From positions 3,410,001-3,474,000 of the forward strand of contig NZ_CP163302.1 in NCBI RefSeq assembly GCF_041022165.1: a stretch of 64,000 nt of DNA. Reading direction: 5' to 3'. The position numbers and the translations under genes are program-made. The DNA is from Sinomonas sp. P10A9 (GTDB taxonomy: Bacteria; Actinomycetota; Actinomycetes; Actinomycetales; Micrococcaceae). Of the stretch, positions 55,752-64,000 are shown piece after piece. Positions within the stretch are counted from its first letter, which is position 1. The number at the start of each line of letters is the position of its first letter. The notes below the pieces were generated by a model. It was not told the origin of the DNA. It was given only the letters and a program-made list of their open reading frames with translations, and searched no databases.

Positions 55752-58415
55752 CTACTGGACCGCGGGTACCTTGCGCCTGACGCTCAGGCCGCTCGTCGCA
55801 CCGGTGAGGTCCTTGAGATCCACCTCGACGTCGGCAACGTCGACGAGGACCGTGTCGCCGTCGACAATCTCCCCGGCGAGGATCTCCTTGGCGAGCCTGT
55901 CACCGATCTCGCGCTGCACAAGGCGCCGCAGCGGCCTCGCACCGTAGGCCGGGTCGTAGCCGGTCATCGCGAGCCACGCGCGGGCGCCGTCGGTGACCTC
56001 GAGCGTGAGCCGGCGCTCCGTGAGGCGGGCCTGGAGCGAGGCAACCTGCAGCTCGACAATCCTGGACAGTTCGTCGACGGAGAGCGCGTCGAACATGATC
56101 ACGTCGTCGAGCCGGTTGAGGAACTCCGGCTTGAACGAGGCATTGACCACGCTCATGACGGCATCCCGCTTCGAGCCCTCGCTCAGTGAGGGGTCCACGA
56201 GGAACTGGCTCCCGAGGTTCGAGGTCAGCACGAGGATCACGTTGCGGAAGTCCACGGTGCGGCCCTGGCCGTCCGTGAGCCGCCCGTCGTCGAGGACCTG
56301 CAGCAGGATGTCGAAGACCTCGGGGTGGGCCTTCTCGACCTCGTCGAGGAGGATCACCGAATACGGCCGACGCCGCACTGCCTCGGTGAGCTGCCCGCCC
56401 TCCTCGTAGCCGACGTACCCGGGAGGGGCTCCGACGAGGCGCGCCACGCTGTGCTTCTCCGAGTACTCGCTCATATCGATGCGCACCATGGCGCGCTCGT
56501 CGTCGAACAGGAAGTCCGCGAGCGCCTTGGCGAGCTCGGTCTTGCCAACACCCGTCGGGCCGAGGAACAGGAACGAGCCCGTGGGGCGGTTCGGGTCGCT
56601 GATCCCCGCGCGGGCGCGCCGCACGGCGTCCGAGACCGCACTGACCGCCTTCGCCTGGCCGATGAGCCGCTTGCCGAGCTCCGCCTCCATGTGCAGCAGC
56701 TTCTGACTCTCGCCCTGGAGCATGCGCCCTGCGGGGATGCCGGTCCACGCTGAGATGACCTCGGCGATGTCGTCCGCCGTGACATCCTCGGCGACCATCT
56801 TCTTGCCTGCGCCCCGCTCGCGCCCCCCGGTGCCCTCGGCGGCTTCCGCCTCGGTCGCGGCTGTTGCCTCTGAGAGTTCGTGCTCGAACGTCGGGATCTC
56901 GCCGTAGAGGATGCGGGAGGCCTCGCCGAGGTCGCCCTCGCGCTGGGCCTTGTCAGCGAGGGAACGGAGCTCGTCGAGCTTCGACTTGAGCTCGCCGACG
57001 CGGTTGAGGCCGGTCTTCTCGGCTTCCCAGCGCGCGTTGAGGGCGGCGAGCTCCTCCTTCTTGTCCGCCATGTCCTCCCGGAGCGCGGCCAGCCGCTCGA
57101 TGCTCGCGGCGTCCGCCTCGCCGTCGAGCGCCATCTCCTCCATCGTGAGACGGTCGACGGCGCGGCGCAGCTGGTCGATCTCCTCCGGTGCCGAATCGAT
57201 CTCCATCCGCAGGCGGGAGGCGGCCTCATCGACAAGATCGATGGCCTTGTCCGGGAGCTGGCGTCCGGAGATGTACCGGTTGGACAGCGTTGCTGCCGCG
57301 ACGAGCGCGGAGTCGGCGATGGCCACCTTGTGGTGCGCCTCGTAGCGCTCCTTGAGCCCGCGGAGGATCGCGATCGTGTCGTCCACGCTCGGCTCGCCCA
57401 CGAACACCTGCTGGAAGCGGCGCTCGAGCGCCGCGTCCTTCTCGATGTTCTGGCGGTATTCGTCGAGGGTCGTCGCGCCGATGAGGCGCAGCTCGCCGCG
57501 GGCCAGCATGGGCTTGAGCATGTTGCCGGCGTCCATCGAGGAATCGCCGGTAGCGCCCGCGCCGACCACCGTGTGGATCTCGTCGATGAACGTGACGATC
57601 TGGCCCTCGGAGGCCTTGATCTCCTCGAGGACAGCCTTGAGCCGCTCCTCGAACTCGCCACGGTACTTGGCTCCGGCCACCATGGACCCGAGGTCAAGTG
57701 AGATGAGGGTCTTCCCGCGCAGGCTCTCCGGGACGTCGCCCGCCACCATGCGCTGGGCGAGGCCTTCGACGACGGCGGTCTTGCCGACGCCCGGCTCGCC
57801 GATCAGCACGGGGTTGTTCTTGGTGCGGCGCGAAAGGACCTGGATGACCCGGCGGATCTCCGAGTCGCGCCCGATCACCGGGTCGAGCTTGCCGGAGCGT
57901 GCGATGGCTGTGAGGTCCGTCCCGTACTTCTCGAGCGCCTGGAACGTGCCCTCGGGGTCCGGGGAGTCCACCTTGCGGTCGCCGCGGACGCCGGGCAGGG
58001 CGGCCTTGAGTGACTCGAGGGCGGCGCCGTTGTCACGCAGCGCCTTGCCGACCGCACCGCCGTCGGCCGCCAGCCCGAGGAGGAGGTGTTCGGTCGAGAC
58101 GAAGGAGTCGCCCATCTGCTCGGCCTGCTGCTGCGCGGCGCTGATGACCTGCAGCCCCTGACGGCTGAGCTGGGCCTGCGCCACCGTGGTTCCTGAGCTC
58201 GAGGGGAGCGCCTTGATGGCAGTGCTCGCGGCGACACTCACGGCGTCCGGGTCCGCTCCCGTGGCCCGCAGGAGGGCGACGGCGACGCCCTCGCGCTGGT
58301 CCATGAGCGCCTTGAGGAGGTGCGCCGGTTCGATCTGAGGGTTGCCCGCCGTCGACGCGTTCATCGCGGCGGCCGACAGCGCCTCCTGGCTCTTGGTAGT
58401 GAATTTGACGTCCAA
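55752..58415 (-). CDS. clpB: ATP-dependent chaperone ClpB
   Basis: An 887-aa Hsp100 disaggregase: N-domain ([18 protein letters not shown]), first AAA+ module with [13 protein letters not shown], coiled-coil M-domain (~400-540), second AAA+ with [15 protein letters not shown]. It rescues aggregated protein with DnaK. The start is TTG 58415, with GGAAGGGAG 8 nt upstream. An HspR-type inverted repeat lies 72 bp upstream, so the gene is probably heat-shock controlled. The M-domain has an extra Ala/Glu/Gly-rich stretch around residues 520-540. Confidence 0.97.
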   Translation of the reverse strand: MDVKFTTKSQEALSAAAMNASTAGNPQIEPAHLLKALMDQREGVAVALLRATGADPDAVSVAASTAIKALPSSSGTTVAQAQLSRQGLQVISAAQQQAEQMGDSFVSTEHLLLGLAADGGAVGKALRDNGAALESLKAALPGVRGDRKVDSPDPEGTFQALEKYGTDLTAIARSGKLDPVIGRDSEIRRVIQVLSRRTKNNPVLIGEPGVGKTAVVEGLAQRMVAGDVPESLRGKTLISLDLGSMVAGAKYRGEFEERLKAVLEEIKASEGQIVTFIDEIHTVVGAGATGDSSMDAGNMLKPMLARGELRLIGATTLDEYRQNIEKDAALERRFQQVFVGEPSVDDTIAILRGLKERYEAHHKVAIADSALVAAATLSNRYISGRQLPDKAIDLVDEAASRLRMEIDSAPEEIDQLRRAVDRLTMEEMALDGEADAASIERLAALREDMADKKEELAALNARWEAEKTGLNRVGELKSKLDELRSLADKAQREGDLGEASRILYGEIPTFEHELSEATAATEAEAAEGTGGRERGAGKKMVAEDVTADDIAEVISAWTGIPAGRMLQGESQKLLHMEAELGKRLIGQAKAVSAVSDAVRRARAGISDPNRPTGSFLFLGPTGVGKTELAKALADFLFDDERAMVRIDMSEYSEKHSVARLVGAPPGYVGYEEGGQLTEAVRRRPYSVILLDEVEKAHPEVFDILLQVLDDGRLTDGQGRTVDFRNVILVLTSNLGSQFLVDPSLSEGSKRDAVMSVVNASFKPEFLNRLDDVIMFDALSVDELSRIVELQVASLQARLTERRLTLEVTDGARAWLAMTGYDPAYGARPLRRLVQREIGDRLAKEILAGEIVDGDTVLVDVADVEVDLKDLTGATSGLSVRRKVPAVQ

Positions 58416-58486
58416 AACGAGCTCCCTTCCACGCAGCTTCCAGACCCATCCAACCGCGCTGACCTCACTCAGGTCAACGCATCTAA

Positions 58487-58507
58487 GTTGAGTGTAGATG
58501 ACTCAGG
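58487..58507 (-). promoter_or_regulatory. HAIR-like HspR operator before clpB
   Basis: GTTGAGT-N7-ACTCAGG (58487-58507) matches the HAIR consensus CTTGAGT-N7-ACTCAAG at 12 of 14 fixed positions. A GACCT-GAGTG-AGGTC palindrome (minus-strand reading) lies alongside at 58461-58475. Confidence 0.75.
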
Positions 58508-58593
58508 TCTGGAGAACAAAAGCCGACGGGCAGGGAATTGCCCCTGCGGGACGAAGTCACACGGACCGGGCATCCGGTGGCATGCTGGTGCGC

Positions 58594-59514
58594 ATGGCGA
58601 TCCTCATCGATTCCCCTATCTGGCCCGCCCACGGGACGGTGTTCGCCCATCTCATCTCGGACACCTCGCTCGCGGAGCTGCATGCCTTCGCGGCCGCAGC
58701 AGAGATTCCCGAACGCGCCTTCGACGAGGACCACTACGACGTCCCCGAGCGCCGCCACCACGAACTCGTAGCGCTCGGAGCCCACGAGGTCTCTGGCAGG
58801 CATCTGGCCCGCACGCTCATCGCGTCGGGCCTGCGCATCCCCGCACGCGAGCGCGCGAAGGCCCTCGAACTGCCCCTGCTCCAGCGGTGGGACGCCGCAC
58901 TCCCCGGGCGCGGGGACCTCGGCCGCGAGCTTCTGGACCGCTGGGCCGAGCCGCACCGCCGCTACCACACGCGCGCCCATCTCTTCGCGGTCCTGACGTC
59001 CCTGGAGGTGATCGCCGACGGGGGCGCGTCCCCGCGAGAGGTACCGCGCGCCGTCGTCCTCGCGGCGTGGTTCCACGACGCCGTGTACCGGGCTGGCCTC
59101 GGCGGTGCTGCGCCCGCTTCCGACGAGGAGGAATCTGCGCTGCTGGCCGAGGACCGTCTCTCCGCTGCGGGCCTGTCCGACGCCGAGATCGGCGAAGTGG
59201 GCCGGCTCGTCCGGCTCACCGCTGGGCACTCCCCCGAGACGCACGACGCCGCGGGGCAGCTCCTGTGCGACGCCGACCTCGCGGTACTGGGCCGCGACCA
59301 GAACGGGTACCGCCGGTATGCGGGACAGGTCCGGGCCGAGTTCGCCCATGTCCCGGACAACGCCTTCCGCGCGGGCCGCGCCGCGGTCCTCAATCAGCTG
59401 CTCGGGCTGGATCCGCTGTTCCACACAACCGCCGGGCGCTCGCTGTGGGACGCCCGCGCGCGTGAGAACCTGCGGACGGAGCTCGCCGCAGGCTCCTGGC
59501 TCGCCCAGTACTGA
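58594..59514 (+). CDS. DUF4031 and HD-domain fusion protein
   Basis: A 306-aa protein. The first ~85 residues (MAILIDSPIWPAHGTVFAHL, then FDEDHYDVPERRHHELVALG) match DUF4031. The rest looks like an HD-type metal phosphohydrolase: RRYHTRAHLFAVL, VVLAAWFHDAVYR, TAGHSPETHD and CDADLAVLG supply His/Asp ligands. It may hydrolyse a nucleotide or other phosphoester. ATG 58594 starts at the DUF4031 consensus; ATG 58582 is 4 codons earlier. Divergent from clpB. Confidence 0.78.
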   Translation: MAILIDSPIWPAHGTVFAHLISDTSLAELHAFAAAAEIPERAFDEDHYDVPERRHHELVALGAHEVSGRHLARTLIASGLRIPARERAKALELPLLQRWDAALPGRGDLGRELLDRWAEPHRRYHTRAHLFAVLTSLEVIADGGASPREVPRAVVLAAWFHDAVYRAGLGGAAPASDEEESALLAEDRLSAAGLSDAEIGEVGRLVRLTAGHSPETHDAAGQLLCDADLAVLGRDQNGYRRYAGQVRAEFAHVPDNAFRAGRAAVLNQLLGLDPLFHTTAGRSLWDARARENLRTELAAGSWLAQY

Positions 59515-59530
59515 GGGCTCTCCCTAAGCA

Positions 59531-59563
59531 CGCGGGGTCACATTCCAACGACCCGGGGTCAGC
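59531..59563. repeat. two degenerate 21-nt repeats of the GGGGTCA type
   Basis: GGGGTCA at 59534-59540 and 59555-59561, 21 nt apart, between convergent genes. A minimal member of the intergenic repeat family. Confidence 0.5.
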
Positions 59564-60065
59564 CGGCGTCCGATGTGCCCTCGCCCCACTCCCCGATCGG
59601 CATGCGCCACTCGGCGTCCCCGTCCGGGGCCATGTCCACGAGCGACACGCCGCCAAGGAGGACCGTCTGCCCCGGGTGGACGCGTCGCTCGCCCTGAACG
59701 GACACGTGCGGCCGGAAGCCCCGGCCGGTGTGATGGGGGCTGTGAATGCGCCCCCCGCCCGCGGCCACCGCCTTGAGGATCCGCTCGTGCAGGGCCTGCA
59801 GGCCGGCGTCGTGCTCCACGAGCGAGACCTGCACCCGGCCTCGATAGCCGAAGGCGGCGTCGTGCCCGATCCGGACGCGGAGAGGCTCACAGCACGAAAA
59901 AGCCCCGGACGCCGCCGTCAGGGCGGCCTCCGGGGCCATATCGAAGCGCAGGAGCGTCACGTGCAGCGGCCAGTGCCGCTTTCCGAACCGCTGCCCGACA
60001 CCCGTGGCCTCGACGAACGCCACCGCCACGAACGGGTGGAGGCCTTCCTCTGGTTCATCCGCCAC
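59559..60065 (-). CDS. 2'-5' RNA ligase / 2H phosphoesterase family protein
   Basis: A ~168-aa protein with two HxT/S motifs, WPLHVTLLRF and GFRPHVSVQ, the active-site pair of 2H phosphoesterases (LigT-like). Members hydrolyse cyclic phosphates or join RNA ends; some act on NAD or sugar cyclic phosphates. The GTG start at 60065 lacks a good ribosome site, and the true start may be a few codons later. Confidence 0.8.
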   Translation of the reverse strand: MADEPEEGLHPFVAVAFVEATGVGQRFGKRHWPLHVTLLRFDMAPEAALTAASGAFSCCEPLRVRIGHDAAFGYRGRVQVSLVEHDAGLQALHERILKAVAAGGGRIHSPHHTGRGFRPHVSVQGERRVHPGQTVLLGGVSLVDMAPDGDAEWRMPIGEWGEGTSDAG

Positions 60066-60083
60066 GGGAGGTGGAACGGATGA

Positions 60084-60680
60084 TCAGTCGTGATCGGGCT
60101 TCTCGTTGCTGTCGTCGTCGCCGTCGCTGTCAGTAGACTTGATCGCTGAGATCTCGAACTCGAGCAGGATGCGGTCGGAGACCAGCACGCCGCCCGAATC
60201 GAGGCCAGCGTTCCAGTTGACACCGAAGTCCTTGCGGTCGATGCGGCGTGATCCCTCGAAGCCGGCGCGCATGTTGCCGAACGGGTCGGTCTCTATGCCG
60301 ATGAACTCGATCGGAACCGCGATCTCCTTCGTCACGCCGCGGATCGTCAGGTCGCCGTTGACGATGAAGCTATTCTCCTCGACCTGGTCAATTCGCTTCG
60401 AGACGAACGTGATCTCCGGATGGTGCGGCGCATCGAAGAAGTCATTGGTCCGAAGGTGCTCGTCACGCTGTGCATTGCGGGTGTCGATGCTCTTCACCTG
60501 GATGACGACGTTGACGGACGAGTTGGTCGGCTCGTCGACGTCCACGTTGATGACGCCTTCGACGTCGTTGAACGCGCCGCGTACCTTGGTGACCATCGCA
60601 TGGCGCGTCGAGAAGCCGAGTCGCGTGTGTGCGGGGTCGAACTTCCACTCGCCGGCAAGTGAACTATCGAGTTCGGGCAT
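60084..60680 (-). CDS. YceI family protein
   Basis: A 198-aa lipocalin-like protein: GEWKFDPAHTRLGFSTRHAM at the start, SVNVVIQVKSIDTRNAQRDEHL and HHPEITFVSKRI, NGDLTIRGVTKEIAVP, and FGVNWNAGLDSGGVLVSD. The family binds isoprenoids or other amphipathic molecules. No signal peptide, so cytoplasmic. An acidic tail (DSDGDDDSNE) closes it. AAGGAGG lies 6 nt before the ATG. Confidence 0.93.
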   Translation of the reverse strand: MPELDSSLAGEWKFDPAHTRLGFSTRHAMVTKVRGAFNDVEGVINVDVDEPTNSSVNVVIQVKSIDTRNAQRDEHLRTNDFFDAPHHPEITFVSKRIDQVEENSFIVNGDLTIRGVTKEIAVPIEFIGIETDPFGNMRAGFEGSRRIDRKDFGVNWNAGLDSGGVLVSDRILLEFEISAIKSTDSDGDDDSNEKPDHD

Positions 60681-60760
60681 TCGTGCCTCCTTATCAGACC
60701 AAACCTATAGTGCGCTCAGGCACGTGTCCAAGAGCGCTGCAACCGGTTCGACGCGCCGGG

Positions 60761-61162
60761 TCAGCGCCCGAAGCCTGCGAGAAGGCGGTCGGTGGGCACG
60801 ATTTCCTTGCCGAGCGGCATGAGCGAGACCGGAATGAGCTTGAGGTTTGCGATCGCGAGGGGGATGCCGATGATCGTCGTGGCCATGGCGATGGCCGTCG
60901 CGACGTGGCCGATGGCAATCCAGATTCCTGCCACGAGGAGCCAGATGATGTTCCCGATCATCGAGGCCGTTCCGACGCGTCCGCCCTTGTCCACGATCGT
61001 GCGGCCGAACGGCCACAGGGCGTAGGAGGCGATGCGGAACGACGCTATGCCCCACGGGATGGTGACGATGAGGGCGCAGCAGATCAGTCCCGCGAGGAAG
61101 TAGCCGAGGGCCAGGACGAAGCCGCCGAAGATGAACCAGATGAGATTCAGAAGAGTCTTCAT
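60761..61162 (-). CDS. YccF domain protein
   Basis: A 133-aa inner-membrane protein of the YccF/DUF307 family: MKTLLNLIWFIFGGFVLALG, CALIVTIPWGIASFRIASYALWP and IGIPLAIANLKLIPVSLMPLG, duplicated halves typical of the family. Function unknown. ATG 61162 starts at the family consensus. The next 247 bp upstream hold nothing I can name. Confidence 0.88.
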   Translation of the reverse strand: MKTLLNLIWFIFGGFVLALGYFLAGLICCALIVTIPWGIASFRIASYALWPFGRTIVDKGGRVGTASMIGNIIWLLVAGIWIAIGHVATAIAMATTIIGIPLAIANLKLIPVSLMPLGKEIVPTDRLLAGFGR

Positions 61163-61409
61163 GCATACCAGTCTGCCCTGCCGGACGGGATCCACAGAGT
61201 TCTCCGACGCGGTCTACTGCTCCGCCGGGTGGGGCCACGATTCGTGTGGACCTCCCACCCGGTTCAGAGTCGCGTGCACGGCCGGACTCACGGCGGTGGG
61301 CTAACCATGCGGTGTGCGGGTCGGGTTCGGCGTCTCGCTGGCGTTGGTAGGGCGCATGACGCCGGTGAGTCGGGTGACGCCGCACCGCCCGATGGAGCTC
61401 GGCTGGGTG

Positions 61410-61895
61410 CTACTCGCCCGAGGCCCGAGGGCCGCCCATGAACTGGGAGGCCCAGTGACCCGGGTCCGCAACCAAGAACTGACGACCGGTGATCTCGGAC
61501 GGCACGATCCGCACGAAGAACGCCTTCTCCCCCGACTGCCACGGGAACAGCGGCAGCGCGACAGCGTCGACGATCTCTTCGGTGTTGAGCACGGGCTCGA
61601 GGACACCATGGATGACGACCGACCAGGCCTCGCGGACGTCGGCCTCGTAGCCGTCGACCTCGAAGGCGACCTTGAGCCGGCCCATCGACGCCGCGAGCTT
61701 TGTGCCCGGGGCTGTGCGGAAGAGCACAGTCCCGCGGTCCACGAGGTAATTGATCGGGAAGAGCTCGAGGCGCTCGCCGCTGCTGAAGGCCAGCCGGCCC
61801 ACAACCATGGTTCGGGCCCGTTCCCAGGCATCCTCGGGCGAGAGGGTGCGGACGCCCTCAGACTGGGTGGGATTCGGGGTCTCGTGCTTGGCCAT
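61410..61895 (-). CDS. pyridoxamine 5'-phosphate oxidase-fold flavin-binding protein
   Basis: A 161-aa split-barrel protein: GRLAFSSGERLELFPINYLVDRG, LFRTAPGTKLAASM, KVAFEVDGYEADVREAWSV and VIHGVLEPV. Such proteins bind FMN, F420 or haem; the ligand is not decided. The ATG has no ribosome site but TACACT sits 6 nt upstream, so the mRNA may be leaderless. It lies downstream of the helicase gene on the same strand. Confidence 0.85.
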   Translation of the reverse strand: MAKHETPNPTQSEGVRTLSPEDAWERARTMVVGRLAFSSGERLELFPINYLVDRGTVLFRTAPGTKLAASMGRLKVAFEVDGYEADVREAWSVVIHGVLEPVLNTEEIVDAVALPLFPWQSGEKAFFVRIVPSEITGRQFLVADPGHWASQFMGGPRASGE

Positions 61896-61915
61896 GCAGC
61901 CAGTGTATGGCGTGC

Positions 61916-61932
61916 TGAGGCGAAGCCTCAGG
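61916..61932 (-). terminator. short hairpin between helicase and PPOX-fold genes
   Basis: CTGAGGC-GAA-GCCTCAG, 7-bp perfect stem with a 3-nt loop, 42 bp after the helicase stop. No U tract; weak terminator. Confidence 0.45.
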
Positions 61933-61973
61933 GCCGTACGACCCGACGTCAGCTCACGGACGAGTGGGGTGGG

Positions 61974-63689
61974 TCAGCGGGCGTTGGAGGCCGGCGCGCC
62001 TGCCCGGCGCGGACCACGGCCGCGCCCCTGGCTGCCGCGCTGGCCCTGGCCACCCTGGCTGCCCTGGCCACGCTGGCCCCCGGAACCCGAACCGCCGGAG
62101 TAGCTGCCGCCGGAGGTTCCGCCGGTCGTCGAGCTCCACACGGCTGCGCTCCCTCCGCGGGTCTGCTCGCCGCCCGTCCGCTCGCCGCGCTGCTGCCCTC
62201 GCTGCTGCTGACCGCGAACAGGCGCCGAGCCCTCAGCACGGGTCCGCGAGCCCCGGCCCTGCCGAGAATCCTGGCCGCCCTGCGAGGAGCGTGCGGTCTG
62301 GCCCTTCGCGGCCGGAGCGTCGTTGCGGTGTCCCTCGCCGCCGGCGCCGCCACGTCCGCGGCGAGCTACGTCGTCGCGCGTGCCCTGGCCTGCACCGGGG
62401 CCGCGGCGTGAGCGCTTGCGCTGCGCGTTGGCGCCGGTGGACGTGCCGCCGCCCTGCTGCGGCATCTTCGCGGCCACGGCCGCGGCGCGCACCTCCGGAT
62501 CAACGTACTCGGCACGCTCGCCGACGAGCGCTGCGACCTCGGACGAGGACGACGTCACAGGCGTGATCTCGACCTTGACGCCGGCGTCGCGCAGCAGCTT
62601 GCGGACATCGTGCTTCTGCTCGGGCAGGACGATCGTCACAACGGTGCCGTCCGAGCCCGCACGGGCCGTGCGGCCTGAGCGGTGCAGGTACGCCTTGTGC
62701 TCGGCCGGCGGGTCGACGTGGACCACGAGCTCGACGTCGTCCACGTGCACGCCGCGGGCGGCGACGTCGGTGGCGACGAGCACGCGCACCGCACCGGATG
62801 CGAAGTCCGCGAGATTGCGGTCGCGGGCGTTCTGGGACAGGTTGCCGTGGAGGTCGACGGCGGGGATGCCGGACTTCGTGAGCTGCTGGGCCAGGCGCTT
62901 GGCGTGGTGCTTGGTGCGCATGAACAGCACGCGACGGCCCTGGCCGGACGCGAGCGCCTCGATGAGGTTCTTCTTGCTCGTGGCGTCCTGGGTGAGCAGG
63001 ACGTGGTGCTCCATGGTGCTCACCGCGGCCTGCGGTGCGTCGACCGAGTGGGTGAGCGGCTCGTGCAGGTAGCGCGTGACGATCTTGTCCACGCCATTGT
63101 CCAGGGTCGCCGAGAAGAGCAGGCGCTGGCCGTTCTTCGGGGTCTGGTCGAGGAGGCGCTTGACCACGGGCAGGAAGCCGAGGTCCGCCATGTGGTCGGC
63201 CTCGTCGAGGACGGTGACCTCGATGTCGTTCAGGTTCACGATGCCCTGGCGGCCGAGATCCTCGAGCCGGCCGGGGCACGCGATGATGATGTCGACGCCG
63301 CCGCCGAGCGCACGCTCCTGGCGGGCCTGGGAGACGCCGCCGTAGATCACCGTGGTGTTCAGCCCCATGGAGGCAGCGAGCGGGGCGACCGTCGCATCGA
63401 TCTGAGTGGCGAGCTCACGGGTCGGGGCGAGCACGAGCCCGAGCGGGCGGCCCGGACGACGGCGCCCCGAGCCTGCGCGGCCCGATTCGGCGAGGCGTGC
63501 CACGAGCGGGAGCGCGAAGGCGATGGTCTTGCCCGAGCCGGTGCGGCCGCGGCCGAGGACGTCTCGGCCCGACAGGGTGTCGGGAAGGGTCTTGGTCTGG
63601 ATGGGGAACGGCGACTCGATGCCCTGGTCCGCAAGGATGCGGGACAGGGGCGTGGGCACGCCAAGGGAAACGAAGGTCTGATCAGCCAT
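61974..63689 (-). CDS. DEAD-box RNA helicase with RGG/Q-rich tail
   Basis: A 571-aa superfamily 2 helicase: Q-motif FVSLGVPTPLSRILADQGIE with PFPIQ, motif I GRTGSGKT, motif Ia PTRELATQ, VLDEADHMADLGF (DEAD), FSATL (SAT), and HRSGRTARAG (motif VI). The tail from ~residue 395 is rich in Gly, Arg, Gln and Ser, typical of RNA-binding low-complexity ends. RhlE/CsdA-like helicases act in ribosome assembly and RNA decay, often in the cold. ATG 63689 begins at the Q-motif consensus; a ~190-nt leader precedes it. Confidence 0.94.
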   Translation of the reverse strand: MADQTFVSLGVPTPLSRILADQGIESPFPIQTKTLPDTLSGRDVLGRGRTGSGKTIAFALPLVARLAESGRAGSGRRRPGRPLGLVLAPTRELATQIDATVAPLAASMGLNTTVIYGGVSQARQERALGGGVDIIIACPGRLEDLGRQGIVNLNDIEVTVLDEADHMADLGFLPVVKRLLDQTPKNGQRLLFSATLDNGVDKIVTRYLHEPLTHSVDAPQAAVSTMEHHVLLTQDATSKKNLIEALASGQGRRVLFMRTKHHAKRLAQQLTKSGIPAVDLHGNLSQNARDRNLADFASGAVRVLVATDVAARGVHVDDVELVVHVDPPAEHKAYLHRSGRTARAGSDGTVVTIVLPEQKHDVRKLLRDAGVKVEITPVTSSSSEVAALVGERAEYVDPEVRAAAVAAKMPQQGGGTSTGANAQRKRSRRGPGAGQGTRDDVARRGRGGAGGEGHRNDAPAAKGQTARSSQGGQDSRQGRGSRTRAEGSAPVRGQQQRGQQRGERTGGEQTRGGSAAVWSSTTGGTSGGSYSGGSGSGGQRGQGSQGGQGQRGSQGRGRGPRRAGAPASNAR

Positions 63690-64000
63690 GGCTGTAGGAA
63701 CTCCAGCGTCGGATCGGCCCCACAGGCCAAAGCGGCCCACAGGGTTCGCCGAGGAAAGGGAGCCTGGCCTCACCGCTGCCCGCCCTCGAGGGTCGGGGCT
63801 GCGGGGCCTGGAAACGCGTTCATCGACGCAGGCCGCGCGGCGCTCGGTTCCGGGAATCCCGGCCGGGCACGGCGACCTAAATATCTATACTAGCAGGGAC
63901 TGCGAGGCCTTCCCGCATGCCAGCGCAGACACCACCAGCCAGACTGCGCGCACGCCTCAGTCCAGACCGGCCGGGATGGCCGCCGGAGCAAGGTCCACGC
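63690..64000 (-). other. leader and promoter region of the helicase gene
   Basis: No gene is seen. On the minus strand an AT-rich TAGTATAGATATTTAG at about 63877-63892 may hold the -10, giving a leader of roughly 185 nt, GC-rich and able to fold. Sequence beyond 63895 shows nothing recognisable. Confidence 0.45.

Overview
The window is high-GC DNA with dense, often start-stop-overlapping genes. It looks like an actinobacterial chromosome, most likely Micrococcaceae (Arthrobacter/Sinomonas-like). The basis is the aceE-type pyruvate dehydrogenase, the purF-purM-DUF3073 neighbourhood, a DUF222/HNH gene, an HspR-type box before clpB and several leaderless-looking starts. The genus is inference; no rRNA is present.

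Layout. 1-4.7 kb: metallophosphoesterase tail and an asymmetric heterodimeric ABC exporter. 4.8-10.1 kb: DUF222/HNH protein, tRNA-Pro(CGG) with terminator, and a P2-type cation ATPase. 10.2-12.1 kb: a tiny exported precursor with three copies of AIGNWPDPM, divergent from an XRE-HTH/TPR regulator. This resembles a self-contained peptide-signalling (RRNPP-like) locus and is the best candidate for an undescribed system. 12.1-16.9 kb: purC, purD, asparaginase, sterol-carrier-like protein, SDR. 17-19.8 kb: aceE. 19.9-27.1 kb: small membrane protein, a 63-aa protein, MarR regulator, MMPL transporter, and divergently a stand-alone ribB with a PlsC-TPR protein, an unknown protein and an SRPBCC protein. 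The MMPL and ribB promoters carry the same 26-bp operator at the same offset.

27.4-48.7 kb is dominated by purine-ring and glyoxylate catabolism: an IclR regulator; malic enzyme, malate synthase, a DUF6986 aldolase-like protein and ureidoglycine aminohydrolase; hydroxypyruvate isomerase, tartronate semialdehyde reductase, glyoxylate carboligase, glycerate kinase, allantoinase and peroxiredoxin; OHCU decarboxylase, HIU hydrolase, uricase and an NCS2 purine permease. Together they take urate to allantoin and on towards glyoxylate, which then goes to malate, pyruvate and acetyl-CoA (malate synthase, malic enzyme, aceE) or to glycerate and phosphoglycerate (gcl, garR, glycerate kinase). Allantoate hydrolysis and ureidoglycolate cleavage have no recognisable gene here. 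Five promoter regions, including that of aceE, carry paired TTCC-N7-GGAA-like boxes exactly 21 bp apart, the probable operator of the IclR protein. An unrelated block (33.6-37.6 kb: SRPBCC, PaiB-like, EamA, MocR, hypothetical) interrupts the region.

48.7-64 kb: purF, purM, a cytochrome P450, a sirtuin, DUF3073, a septum-formation-like protein, clpB, a DUF4031-HD protein, 2H phosphoesterase, YceI, YccF, a PPOX-fold protein and a DEAD-box helicase with a long leader. Many 3'-end intergenic regions hold 21-nt (once 22-nt) tandem repeats with a GGGGTGACCTC-like core, and an ACGACGGCG hairpin recurs four times.
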